A model generated the notes under the pieces. That model was not told the DNA's origin. It searched no databases and saw only the letters and a list, made by a program, of their open reading frames with translations. Positions 7,831-16,758 of a stretch of 64,000 nucleotides of DNA are shown one piece after another (the stretch's first letter is position 1; the number at the start of each line of letters is the position of its first letter). The stretch is from contig JBOFGK010000003.1 in NCBI GenBank assembly GCA_051649085.1, positions 1 through 64,000 of the forward strand, given 5' to 3'. This DNA comes from JBOFGK01 sp051649085 (GTDB lineage Bacteria; Bacillota_I; Bacilli_A; UBA3375). The position numbers and the translations under genes are program-made.

Positions 7831-8262
7831 CTCTAAACTTAATTTGTGTTCTGGGTCAAAGGCAATTATTTCAAAACGATTTGCAATTTGAAAACCAAAT
7901 ACGACAAACCTTCCTTTATCTGTTCCTTTACATAAATGCAAGTGTCTAATATTTCCATGTTCCATTGGAAACTCAATTCGATTTCCAAAAAAATTTTTAA
8001 TTTTAATTTGACGATATTCTCCACTATGTGACGAGTAAACGCGAATTGCTTCTTCAATTGACTCTTCTTTATTAAAGTCATGACAAAACTTTTCAAGAAT
8101 ACGTAATTTTTCTCGACTTGATTTACTTGCTTCTTTCAATAAATAATCAAATCCATAACTTGATTGTGTTAAATATGTAAATGAAATTATCGGATTTTTA
8201 GGTACTGATTTCTGTGGTAACTTTTTCGTTAAAATTTGGGCTTTCTTGTTATTTTTACTCAT
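7828..8262 (-). CDS. Probable toxin partner of the Panacea protein
   Basis: 144-residue protein I cannot place in a named family. A Lys-rich N-terminus (about 25 residues) is followed by a helical part and a C-terminal beta-rich region (residues 75-144) with KNFFGNRIEFP, a His-containing HLHLCKG stretch and alternating hydrophobic strands. The ATG at 8262 overlaps the Panacea gene by eight bases, a sign of tight co-translation. Panacea antitoxins are encoded directly beside very diverse small toxins, so the toxin label rests on context. The beta-rich tail superficially recalls RelE-like folds, without sequence proof. Confidence 0.5.
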   Translation of the reverse strand: MSKNNKKAQILTKKLPQKSVPKNPIISFTYLTQSSYGFDYLLKEASKSSREKLRILEKFCHDFNKEESIEEAIRVYSSHSGEYRQIKIKNFFGNRIEFPMEHGNIRHLHLCKGTDKGRFVVFGFQIANRFEIIAFDPEHKLSLE

Positions 8263-8704
8263 CTCTATCTTCCTCATGCCTATGTTTTGAATAATATTCA
8301 ATGATTATTTGATCGTCAAGTATCTCGCTTGTTGCAGCATAATCTGGTATGCCTTTACGAGCTTTTAACCATGGTTCTTCACTGTGGCTAAGAATTTCTA
8401 ATTCCGGACCTGATAAATGACCATATGTTAACCAGACTGATTCTAACACATTTAAAAAATCTAAAGAAAACTCACTTATATCATCATTTGGATCAATTTT
8501 TTCAAAATGATAATGATGATACTTATTCCAAAGTTCACGACAAACTGGACCGTTAACCCATGCTTCGAATTTTGGCTCGAATACTTTCTTACCCATGAGC
8601 ACTAGCGACCAACAATAAGCATAATAAACCATTTTTTGCATTTTTTTATGAGTCATTTTTTCCTGATGAAAATAATAATTTGCAATTTCAAATACGGTAT
8701 ACAT
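8255..8704 (-). CDS. Panacea-domain (DUF4065) antitoxin-like protein
   Basis: 149 residues with the Panacea/SocA/GepA signature: a leading 'VFEIANYYF' helix, KMQKMVYYAYCW near residue 22-33, then the family hallmark 'EAWVNGPVCRELW' near residues 47-59. Members serve as antitoxins of many unrelated toxins or as adaptors for proteolysis. GGAAGGAG precedes the ATG. It lies 23 bases after pheA with no visible promoter, and the overlapping downstream gene is the candidate toxin, so it may be carried on the same transcript as the aromatic genes. Confidence 0.8.
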   Translation of the reverse strand: MYTVFEIANYYFHQEKMTHKKMQKMVYYAYCWSLVLMGKKVFEPKFEAWVNGPVCRELWNKYHHYHFEKIDPNDDISEFSLDFLNVLESVWLTYGHLSGPELEILSHSEEPWLKARKGIPDYAATSEILDDQIIIEYYSKHRHEEDRDE

Positions 8705-8727
8705 TTTACTCCTTCCATAATAATTTG

Positions 8728-9633
8728 TTATTCATAAAAATTCATTTGAAAATCATTAACTACTTGCTTTAATTTTGATTTTAGTTCAGCTTGAATTTCC
8801 ATTGTAACTAACGTTTGGCAGCGCCCTTCAACAATAAAAAAATACTCAAATTTTTTGCCTTTAATTGGAAAAGAACGAATATTTGTCAAATCGATATCAT
8901 ATGCTGCAAACAATTCTAAGGCATTTACTAAGCCACCAACTCCATTTTGATGTAAATCAAACAAACAAAAAAACTTGGGCTTTTTAGCTCGAGTAAATTG
9001 CATCGTTTTAGTAGATACTTCATTATTTTGAGTACTAACTTTCGAACTCATTGCCTGACCGACTATAAATTTTGTCGTATTTTCTTGCTCATTTGCAATA
9101 TTTGATTTAATAATCTTTAGTTTTGGATGTTCTAAAGTTAAGTCACTTGAGCCAATCACTCCATTTTCAAGTTCATCGAGTTCTAAAATCTGTTTGGCTG
9201 CAGCCACAGTACTATAGGTCGTATGTGAACTTAATCCATGTTTTTGAAGAAAATCACTGACTTGACTTAACGCATGTGGATGTGAATAAACTCGTTTTAT
9301 CGTTTCAAAATTTGATGCTTCAAGGGCAATTAAGTGATGCTCTATTGCTTGTTCGATTATTGTAACTACTTCAATATTATTTTCGTATAATCCATACATT
9401 GTATCCGTTACATCACCGGCAATTGAATTTTCAAACGGAATAATTAAATAATCTTTGTCTAACAACTGATTAGATACTTCGGAAGTCTTAAATAAATTAT
9501 TGATTGTCGAAATCGGTACTAAGTTTGTCTCAACTGTTCCAAAGTTTTGTTTGATTTTCTTAGCAACTTGATAAGAATAACTTCCCGGCGCTCCTAAATA
9601 AAAAACATTTGACACTTCTCTAATTTTTATCAT
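8728..9633 (-). CDS. pheA: Prephenate dehydratase
   Basis: Converts prephenate to phenylpyruvate in phenylalanine synthesis. The 301-residue monofunctional form has two catalytic lobes (residues 10-190) and a C-terminal ACT domain (about 218-290, HQNGVGGLVNALELF) that binds phenylalanine for feedback control. Visible motifs are LGAPGSYS (13-20) and PFENSIAGDV (66-75). The catalytic TRF motif reads TKF at 187-189, so the Thr is kept but Arg is Lys. The start at 9633 follows AAGGAG; an upstream ATG at 9648 has none. It overlaps the chorismate-synthase-like gene by 14 bases. Confidence 0.88.
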   Translation of the reverse strand: MIKIREVSNVFYLGAPGSYSYQVAKKIKQNFGTVETNLVPISTINNLFKTSEVSNQLLDKDYLIIPFENSIAGDVTDTMYGLYENNIEVVTIIEQAIEHHLIALEASNFETIKRVYSHPHALSQVSDFLQKHGLSSHTTYSTVAAAKQILELDELENGVIGSSDLTLEHPKLKIIKSNIANEQENTTKFIVGQAMSSKVSTQNNEVSTKTMQFTRAKKPKFFCLFDLHQNGVGGLVNALELFAAYDIDLTNIRSFPIKGKKFEYFFIVEGRCQTLVTMEIQAELKSKLKQVVNDFQMNFYE

Positions 9634-10753
9634 CAAACTCCTTTTCATCTGCTAAAAGTAATTCAAGTAACCCTATATAAATAGTTGCTTCAATTACCCC
9701 AATCATTCGACCAATATTCATTGATTCAGTGCTTTTACTTAATTCTAAAATTGAATATTGATGATTTAATTTTCTTTGCGGAAATAATTTACACGCCGTT
9801 TTTATAACAATGTCTTCACCATTAGAAATTCCCGCCTTGATTCCACCATTAGTGTTTAAACATGTTATTTGATTTCCTGATTCTGCTTTGTGCAAAATTT
9901 TATCCTTAATAATACTATTTCCTATTTTAAGTTCGCCATCAAGATCACCAAATTCAACTCCTTTAACATTTGGGATTGCAAATAATAAATTACTTATAAT
10001 GCTGTCAATGCTTGCGAAAAACGGTTCACCAATTCCAACCGGAAAATTTGCTACAACAGTTTCTAGTTTACCAATAATTGATTCATTAGCCATTTGCCTT
10101 TTAAGTGATTCACGTTTCATAATATCTTTTCGTTTAGCAATAATAACTGGAAATTCTTTTTCTGTTGCTTTAAGGTTTTTTATAAATGACTGTCGAACTT
10201 TTTTAATTTGATTAGCAATTTTCATTTCTTGCTCTGCACTAAGCTTACTTGTAAAAAGTTTATTTTCTTCAGCAATTTTTTGGAAGTATACTTTTCTAAA
10301 GTCATAATAGCCAACATCTTTAATTGGACCAAAAGCTAAAATATGCGAAACAACTTCAACATCTGGAACAAAGTTTTTCAAGAGTTGTTCACAAATTGCT
10401 CCAAGAAAGACAATTGGAGTTGATAAACTTCCAGAAAAATAGTTAAGATTTTTCAACTTAGTTGACTGACTTTTCGCATATTCTCCGTTAATTTGCTCTT
10501 TTGAAAACTCTGTATTCATATTTGGAAAAACAACTGTTAGTGGTGAATTTGTTAGTTTCCCACCTTTCAAACCACTAATAATTTCAAATGATTTTTGCCT
10601 TTTTTCAGTTTGTATCATATTTAATTTTGTTCGAATTTCATGTAAATCTATGTTCAGACGAGCAGGCAAACCTTCAATTGTTATTCCGATTAATTGACCA
10701 TCTTCCTCGCCAAACAATATATACTTAATTTTTGCTCCATTACTTTTTTTCAA
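9620..10753 (-). CDS. Chorismate-synthase-like protein lacking catalytic histidines
   Basis: 377 residues aligning by eye with chorismate synthase (AroC) over its full length: GLPARLNIDL near 28-37, IISGLKGGKL near 58-67, NVKGVEFGD in the middle, and NTNGGIKAGISNG later. The signature GESHG is GEEDG (15-19), so the catalytic His is Asp. The RPGHAD block reads AKSQST (93-98), losing the second His. The RxxARET block reads SLSTPIVF, and the HDPC block near the C-terminus is also lost. Normal chemistry, FMN-dependent loss of phosphate from EPSP, looks impossible. The TTG start at 10753 follows AAGGAG; the preceding in-frame TTG overlaps that site. It may be a regulator or a decayed copy. Confidence 0.7.
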   Translation of the reverse strand: MKKSNGAKIKYILFGEEDGQLIGITIEGLPARLNIDLHEIRTKLNMIQTEKRQKSFEIISGLKGGKLTNSPLTVVFPNMNTEFSKEQINGEYAKSQSTKLKNLNYFSGSLSTPIVFLGAICEQLLKNFVPDVEVVSHILAFGPIKDVGYYDFRKVYFQKIAEENKLFTSKLSAEQEMKIANQIKKVRQSFIKNLKATEKEFPVIIAKRKDIMKRESLKRQMANESIIGKLETVVANFPVGIGEPFFASIDSIISNLLFAIPNVKGVEFGDLDGELKIGNSIIKDKILHKAESGNQITCLNTNGGIKAGISNGEDIVIKTACKLFPQRKLNHQYSILELSKSTESMNIGRMIGVIEATIYIGLLELLLADEKEFDDKN

Positions 10754-10869
10754 TTTTTCTCTCCTTGTCAACGTATTTTAGAAATTTACATCAATCCGTA
10801 TAAGTTCATCCTATTTCTAAGTCATTTCCCCTTTATTTTTCATCATTATGCTGTGTTTTTGTTATTTAA

Positions 10870-10898
10870 ATTATACACTATTTATACCTTTTATGCAA
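10870..10898 (-). promoter_or_regulatory. Promoter of aroC-like/pheA/Panacea unit
   Basis: Minus-strand TTGCAT (10893-10898), 17-base spacer, TATAAT (10870-10875). The leader to the TTG start is about 110 bases; I see no phenylalanine-rich leader peptide in it. Confidence 0.65.
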
Positions 10899-10923
10899 GT
10901 AGATATTAAATAGAAGTTATGAA

Positions 10924-10965
10924 GAAAACAGTTAACTAACTTTTAGTTAAACTGCTTTCTTTTTG
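10924..10965. terminator. Terminator downstream of the surface protein gene
   Basis: Imperfect inverted repeat GAAAACAGTTAACT / AGTTAAACTGCTTTC flanked by A and T runs, between the end of the 11009 gene and the aroC-like promoter. Confidence 0.6.
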
Positions 10966-11008
10966 ATTAAAGCTATCTAAATTTATTTAATACTTCTATC
11001 GTTATTTT

Positions 11009-13480
11009 TTACTCACGAGTGAATATTTTGCGATAAAACCAGACTAGCATCATAATTATTCCAGAACAAGCAAGAAATACATTTCCAACAATTGATGTAA
11101 TTATTACACCACTTTCTGTCAAACCAACTAATTTTTGGGTTGTACTTAACGGCATTGTCTTTAGCGATTGCGGTTTTGCTTTTTTTTCAATTTCCATTTC
11201 GGCTACAAATTCACGAACTGATTCTCTAATCGGTGAAGTTCCATTAAAGACACTTATCGGTCCGAATGAAGTGTTTATTTTTATTTCAGGCACAACCGCT
11301 GGGTTAGTTGGAGCTGGTTCTTTTACAGAAATTTTAACACCAAGCGAACTATTTCCAGCACCATCATCTGCAATAACTTTAATTTCATCACCAACCCCTA
11401 ATTTCAAATTAGTTGGCATCGGTACAGCAAAATGATTATCTGGTTTAACTTTACTTGAAATTATTTCATTTTTTGGTAAAATAACTTTAATTTCAGTCCC
11501 ACTTGTTCCAATTCCTGTTATTGCTGGATCACCTAAACGATATGGATTAACTTTGGGAATAACAGTCCCATTTACGACAACGAAAAATGGAGTTGAACTG
11601 TTCTTTTCGGCTGCTTGTGAATCATTTGAAATTACCGAAACTTTATCACCACTTTTCAAATTAACAGTACTTGGAACATTAATTGTGAAGTTTCCATCTG
11701 AATTAACTTGTTGCTTTACAATTTCTTTTTCCGAGAATGTAAAATTTAAAAAGGCATTCGGGGTTGCAGTTCCCGTGATTGTTTTCGCATTTTCTTCAAT
11801 TGGTTTAACTTTTGGCTGAAGAGTTCCCCCAATTATTTGCTTATAAGCGTTTTTTGATTTGTTACCCGCACGATCAAGCCCTTCAACTTGCAGTGATTGT
11901 CCATTTTCTAATTTATTTTCCGGTTCAAGCTTATAACTGTATTTTCCAGTTGCATCAACATCACTTACGGCGATTGTCTCGTTTGGAAGACTAATTTTAA
12001 CTTGTGCATTTGGGGTTGCAGTTCCTTGAATCATATTTGTTTTTCCATTTGTTGCCATTGCTTGTGGTTGCTCGGTCCCATCAACAACAATTTCCATCAT
12101 CGCTTGTCGTTCTTCCGTTGCAACTTCTACGTTTAGAACATCTCCACGCTTAATTTCAGTAGTTGTTAATCCAAAATGAAACACTCCATCACCATTTACA
12201 TAAGTCGTTTTTGTTGTTCCATCTGCAAGTATAAGTTTGATTAAACTTCCAGCAAGTCCAGTTCCACTGACAATGTTATCACGACTATTTACCGGTAATA
12301 AACTAATTGAGGCATCATTTATAGCAATAGACTTTGACGATTTTGATGCATATTGCTTTTGGCCATCAGTTGTCGAATTAGCTGAATAACGATAGCTGTT
12401 TTCAACTGAATAATTTTGTTCACTTATCGCTTCTGTCAGTTGAAGGTTATAACTAATTTTCGCATTTTTGAAGGCATCTTTTGTCATCCCAATCAATTCA
12501 AATTGCCCTGGTTTTATTTGTATAACTTCTAGTTGTTCAACTGTTCCATCATCATAACTAACTTGTGCATTAGTCGGACTTGGAAACTGAGCTGATTGGT
12601 TTATTTCTAAACCTTCATTTTTGGATTCAACCGAAGACTCATCTGCAATTCTTGTCAAATTCATTTCAATATCTAAATTACTCTCATTTGTAATTGGTAA
12701 GTCATTTGTATCTTTAATTGTTGTCATATTTTCGAATTTTGGAGCAGTCGTCTCAGGTGAAACCTCTCCACTTTGGGTTGTAAGCATTATTAAATCATCA
12801 ATTAAATTTGTAATCTCATAATGATCATCGTGGTCTTTATCTCCAAAATCAGTTGTGGCAAATCCAATCCTTAATGTTTTACCAAAGTTTTCCGGTATCT
12901 TAAATTCTCCTGTTTGTGTTTTCCAACCAAATTCACTTCCAATAAGTGCTCCTGAGTCAAAAATTTTCTCCGAAAAAATATCATCTGAATGGTTAACAGT
13001 TTCTATTTCATTTGGTGCTCCAGCTACAAACCTTAACGAACTTAATCCATTATTAGCTGCATGCTTGAACGAGAAAGAAATTGTGTCACCTGCTACAACA
13101 TCTTTAGGCAGTTGAACATCTTGATAGACAACATTTTCCTTGAAAAAATCCTTTTGAGTTTTATCATCCCAAACACTTTGGTCAATTGCTAATATCTGGT
13201 TCAAGCTTGGTACTGATAATTTTGTTTCCTTTTCCACGTACTTGGCTGGCCACAGCTCAATTTTTTCCGATTTTTCTGTCGTTTCCCAAACTAAATCCGC
13301 TGTTCCAGCATTTACTTTTTCTGGTCGATCATCATGTTTAGTTGTTGGTTTTTCAAACGATTGATTACCAACTTCAAGTAACACTTGATTACTGATAGCA
13401 ATTATTTTTGTCGATTCAAAAAATGTCCCAATTAATAACGCTAATAGCAATATACTAACTATTTTGTAATTTTTTTTCAT
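11009..13480 (-). CDS. Membrane-anchored surface protein with Ig-like repeats
   Basis: 823-residue exported protein. A signal peptide (MKKNYKIVSILLLALLIGTF) is followed by a beta-rich N-terminal region with an Asp/His-rich patch (DKDHDDHYE) that could bind metal. From about residue 390 there are at least four bacterial Ig-like repeats of 70-90 residues with recurring 'TGTATPNA' and 'GDKVSV'-type turns. A Pro-rich spacer and a C-terminal membrane helix ending WFYRKIFTRE close the protein. No LPXTG motif precedes that helix, so it seems held by the membrane helix. Adhesion or cell-wall binding is a reasonable guess only. It is monocistronic. Confidence 0.75.
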   Translation of the reverse strand: MKKNYKIVSILLLALLIGTFFESTKIIAISNQVLLEVGNQSFEKPTTKHDDRPEKVNAGTADLVWETTEKSEKIELWPAKYVEKETKLSVPSLNQILAIDQSVWDDKTQKDFFKENVVYQDVQLPKDVVAGDTISFSFKHAANNGLSSLRFVAGAPNEIETVNHSDDIFSEKIFDSGALIGSEFGWKTQTGEFKIPENFGKTLRIGFATTDFGDKDHDDHYEITNLIDDLIMLTTQSGEVSPETTAPKFENMTTIKDTNDLPITNESNLDIEMNLTRIADESSVESKNEGLEINQSAQFPSPTNAQVSYDDGTVEQLEVIQIKPGQFELIGMTKDAFKNAKISYNLQLTEAISEQNYSVENSYRYSANSTTDGQKQYASKSSKSIAINDASISLLPVNSRDNIVSGTGLAGSLIKLILADGTTKTTYVNGDGVFHFGLTTTEIKRGDVLNVEVATEERQAMMEIVVDGTEQPQAMATNGKTNMIQGTATPNAQVKISLPNETIAVSDVDATGKYSYKLEPENKLENGQSLQVEGLDRAGNKSKNAYKQIIGGTLQPKVKPIEENAKTITGTATPNAFLNFTFSEKEIVKQQVNSDGNFTINVPSTVNLKSGDKVSVISNDSQAAEKNSSTPFFVVVNGTVIPKVNPYRLGDPAITGIGTSGTEIKVILPKNEIISSKVKPDNHFAVPMPTNLKLGVGDEIKVIADDGAGNSSLGVKISVKEPAPTNPAVVPEIKINTSFGPISVFNGTSPIRESVREFVAEMEIEKKAKPQSLKTMPLSTTQKLVGLTESGVIITSIVGNVFLACSGIIMMLVWFYRKIFTRE

Positions 13481-13725
13481 TTCTACCTCTTCTGTAATTT
13501 ACATACCTTATAAATACATATCACATATACTTATCTATTATAACAACATTTATAAAGTGAGTCAATTTCCCACTTTGTAGTTTATGTGTGTTTTTACACA
13601 CATTAGTGTCTTTAAATCAGTATTAAAGGAATATTTATTACTTTTTTCACATTCATATGTAGTTTTCGGTTATAATAAAAGAAAGAAAACAGCAAGTTTT
13701 TGAAAATAATTTAAGAGGTACAAAA

Positions 13726-14376
13726 TTGTCTATCCATGAAATCATCAATGTATTCGCAAATATTGATCAACATATAAACGAAATTTTTCGTGTCCTTGGT
13801 CCATATTCATACTTAGTAATCTTTATTACAATCTTCTCCGAGACGGGTTTTGTTATTACATCATTCCTTCCTGGTGATTCACTTGTTTTTATTCTTGGTT
13901 CATTTAGCGTTCAAGAAAATTTAAGTATTTTATTTACGTACGGTACACTTGTCGGTGCAGCCATCTTGGGAGATTGTTTAAATTTTCATCTTGGAAAATT
14001 TTTTGGGTTACGACTATTTCATGAAGACTCAAAATTCTTCAAAAAAAAATATTTAGATTCTATTCATGAATTTTTCGAAAAATATGAGCGTTCAACATTT
14101 TTATTTTACCGTTTCATTCCTGGTTTAAAAACATTTGTTCCTTTTTTCGCGGGGGCAAGTGCTATTAGTTACAAACATTTCTTTCATTATAACGCAATTG
14201 GTGTGTTTGCTTGGGTTGCAGTTTACTATTTTGCAGGTTATTTCTTCGGAAATATTCCATTCATTAAAGAAAACACTCAATTTGTAATTTTATTTGTTTT
14301 ACTGTTTTCAATTTGTTTTTCTGTTGCTAGTTTTCTTCGCGCCTTTTTTAAGCAGAAAAAAAACGCTAATAATTAG
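13726..14376 (+). CDS. DedA-family membrane protein
   Basis: 216-residue integral membrane protein of the DedA/VTT superfamily, linked to lipid flipping and envelope homeostasis. The family motifs are 'ETGFVITSFLPGDSLVF' (about 43-59), a Gly-Asp pair in the second helix (GDCLNFHLGKFFG), and FYRFIPGLKTFVPFFAG near residues 125-141, the conserved F-x-R-x-(I/V)-P-G block. The TTG start is used; AAGAGG lies about seven bases upstream and no in-frame ATG fits. Its stop overlaps the stop of the convergent nrdG gene by four bases. Confidence 0.88.
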   Translation: MSIHEIINVFANIDQHINEIFRVLGPYSYLVIFITIFSETGFVITSFLPGDSLVFILGSFSVQENLSILFTYGTLVGAAILGDCLNFHLGKFFGLRLFHEDSKFFKKKYLDSIHEFFEKYERSTFLFYRFIPGLKTFVPFFAGASAISYKHFFHYNAIGVFAWVAVYYFAGYFFGNIPFIKENTQFVILFVLLFSICFSVASFLRAFFKQKKNANN

Positions 14377-14379
14377 CGT
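14355..14379 (-). terminator. Terminator of nrdDG
   Basis: Stem ACGCTA (14363-14368) with TAGCGT (14374-14379), five-base loop, and eight A on the left giving a U-run on the minus strand. It is embedded in the overlapping 3' ends of dedA and nrdG. Confidence 0.75.
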
Positions 14380-14831
14380 CTAAATAAATATGTTATATCC
14401 TCATTTACATGTAAGTCGATAAGTCGTTGATTTGTTGTTGGACTAGTAAGTCCACCTAACCTTTCAATGTACGCACCATATTTTACATATTCTAAATTAT
14501 TTTTAAGTTTTAGTGAAATATTATCAAAGCCTGTATATAATGTTCGTTTAAGTCCATATTCTTGGACTTTTTTTAAGCACTTAAGTAAGTGTTCTTCATT
14601 CCAATCTCCACCTAAAAAAACGACATTTTGAATGTAACTTGCGTACTCGTTAAGATAAACTTCTAATTGTTCAATTGTCAATAACTGTCCAACTGTCGGA
14701 TTATACAAATCTGTTGAATGACACCCTGGACACCTTAAAGGACATCCACTTACAACAAATGTAAGTGAAATGTACTTTGGATGTTCAATAAAGGATATTT
14801 GTGGTGTAAGCGTTCGGAAAATATTAGTCAT
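14373..14831 (-). CDS. nrdG: Anaerobic ribonucleotide reductase activating protein
   Basis: Radical-SAM activase (152 residues) that installs the glycyl radical on NrdD under anaerobic conditions. The iron-sulfur motif CxxxCxxC is at Cys30, Cys34 and Cys37 (GCPLRCPGC), and a GGDW motif near residue 82 matches the SAM-binding GGxP-like position. It overlaps nrdD by eight bases, so the two are translationally coupled. Confidence 0.93.
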   Translation of the reverse strand: MTNIFRTLTPQISFIEHPKYISLTFVVSGCPLRCPGCHSTDLYNPTVGQLLTIEQLEVYLNEYASYIQNVVFLGGDWNEEHLLKCLKKVQEYGLKRTLYTGFDNISLKLKNNLEYVKYGAYIERLGGLTSPTTNQRLIDLHVNEDITYLFRR

Positions 14832-16620
14832 GATAATATCTTTTCCCAGCTTCTTCTTTACGACTACTTGAAAAAGAAGAAATTCGTTTTAAATAACCAA
14901 TAATTCTCGTCGCAAAGTCAATATTGACACTTTGACATTTTGTACAACTTTCATTTGTCTGTTTACTTATATGGCCACAGTCATTACAAATTGTATTTAA
15001 AACATTGATTGTAAAATAGTTGCAACCTGTCATACATGCTACTTTAAGTAATTCATCATATTGTTCTTTACTTAAATGTTCTTCTAAATTCAAATGTAAT
15101 GCACTTCCCCCATCTAAGTACTTAGTCATTTCTTCACCATGCAATTTAAATTTATCAATTATGTTTAAACTTTCATCTTCAACTGCATAAAAATATGAAT
15201 TGTAAATTTCACGATTTACTTGTAAGCCTGCTTCTCGGTCCCATTTAGCATTTTTTACTCCCAGATTTTCAGCTGGAACAAATTCAGTATTAAACATAAT
15301 ATTATACTCTTTTTTGGCCTCTTTATTGGCAGTATAGATTACCTCAAGTACCCCATTTACAAAATCATGATACTCCTGATTATTATTAATTTCTAATTTT
15401 AAGTATTCAGCAGCTTCTACTAATCCATTAATTCCAATCGTACTAAACTGCTTTGCCAAACTTATATAACCGGCATCATACACTGGTAATAATCCTTGTT
15501 TTAAAAAGTCTTCGAGCATCATTCGATAAGCTACATGGTATTTATGAATTTTCGAAATTTCCGTTTTTAAATCAAGTCCCAGTTGAATAACTCGGTTAAT
15601 ATTTAAAGTTATAACATTAATACTTCCAGTTGCAACTCCGCCCGCACCAAGCGAATAACTGAATGTATTATCAGCTAATTCGTTTCTAAGTCGACAACAC
15701 GATGCTAACGAATCAACTTCTTTGGCAATATACATGAAAAAACTATTACCATTTGCTAGCTCATTTGTTATAATATCCTTTGTTTTTTGATCTTTAATAT
15801 CGTTATTGGCCGTCAGCATTGCAACTGTTACGACCGGAAATGTCAAAACCGCTTTTGTACGTTCTTGATTAAACCACGATAAGAAAAATTCTTGGAGCTT
15901 CGATAAACTTTTATACGATGGTTTACTTAAGTCAGGAAATACAAATTCACCAAACATCGACTCAAAGTAAAATTGATCAAAAATTGAAATGTTCCAGAAA
16001 ACTGATTGATAGCCACGTGCTGCTGCTGGTTGATTAATTGAATAAACAATCTGCTGCATTGTTTGCATAAGTACATCTCTAATTGACAATTTTTTAGTTT
16101 TTGTCTTAACGACAATATCATCCAACTCCTCCATATAGTTTTCGCCAAACTCGAGTCGAGCAAAATAATCAAAGTACATTAGAAATTCAACTGTCGCAAC
16201 TGCTCCAGCAAATTGCGATGATACAGCAAATATTAAATTAATAAATGAGCCAGCAAACGCGTTTAAATTTTTTGGCGCTTTACTTTCTCCACCCAAACTT
16301 TTAATCCCCTCTTTAAGAAATGGATACATGTTTATTGAAACACAGTAGGGCATAATTGATGTTTCATCATGAATGTATATTTCATGATTTTCAATTTGTC
16401 TAACATATTCTTCTGCTAACTGCTTATCAAATTTTTTTTCAATATACTCACAAACTAACGTGCGATTTACTTGAATATTATCACTTTTTCCTAATTCAGC
16501 TGCAAGTGTTGCGATATTTTTAGATTCAACATTCGCGTTTGCATCAAAAATTGATGCAGAAGCATTATTGACTGCATTCGCATATCCTTTTATATATTCT
16601 ATTTTCTTCAAAGTATTCAT
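14824..16620 (-). CDS. nrdD: Anaerobic (class III) ribonucleoside-triphosphate reductase, no ATP cone
   Basis: 598-residue glycyl-radical enzyme reducing ribonucleoside triphosphates to deoxy forms without oxygen. The C-terminal glycyl motif RIIGY places the radical at Gly575. The zinc site is four cysteines at 545, 548, 559 and 562. Active-site cysteine blocks are visible (SCCRLRNE; MTGCNYFTIN). Most NrdD proteins are 700 residues or more with an N-terminal ATP cone. Here the first 100 residues go directly into the catalytic region, so the usual dATP off-switch is missing. ATG at 16620 follows GAGGAG. It forms an operon with nrdG. Confidence 0.92.
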   Translation of the reverse strand: MNTLKKIEYIKGYANAVNNASASIFDANANVESKNIATLAAELGKSDNIQVNRTLVCEYIEKKFDKQLAEEYVRQIENHEIYIHDETSIMPYCVSINMYPFLKEGIKSLGGESKAPKNLNAFAGSFINLIFAVSSQFAGAVATVEFLMYFDYFARLEFGENYMEELDDIVVKTKTKKLSIRDVLMQTMQQIVYSINQPAAARGYQSVFWNISIFDQFYFESMFGEFVFPDLSKPSYKSLSKLQEFFLSWFNQERTKAVLTFPVVTVAMLTANNDIKDQKTKDIITNELANGNSFFMYIAKEVDSLASCCRLRNELADNTFSYSLGAGGVATGSINVITLNINRVIQLGLDLKTEISKIHKYHVAYRMMLEDFLKQGLLPVYDAGYISLAKQFSTIGINGLVEAAEYLKLEINNNQEYHDFVNGVLEVIYTANKEAKKEYNIMFNTEFVPAENLGVKNAKWDREAGLQVNREIYNSYFYAVEDESLNIIDKFKLHGEEMTKYLDGGSALHLNLEEHLSKEQYDELLKVACMTGCNYFTINVLNTICNDCGHISKQTNESCTKCQSVNIDFATRIIGYLKRISSFSSSRKEEAGKRYYHD

Positions 16621-16736
16621 TTATCTCCTCTTTTAAATTATACAACAGTTATTTATAAAAAGGTAGAAATTTACATTTTTTTTACATTTTATTTTCATTT
16701 AATTTTTGCTTGTAAAACTTATAATTAAAAAGAAAA

Positions 16737-16758
16737 GAATTGACAATAATGTCAATTC
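16737..16758 (-). terminator. Minus-strand terminator upstream of nrdD
   Basis: Nine-base perfect stem GAATTGACA / TGTCAATTC with a four-base loop, followed on the minus strand by TTTTCTTTTT. It would end a transcript coming from the short-peptide region. Confidence 0.7.

Noticed and set aside
9888..10211. 107-codon plus-strand frame
   Set aside because: Lies within the chorismate-synthase-like gene on the other strand and lacks a ribosome site.
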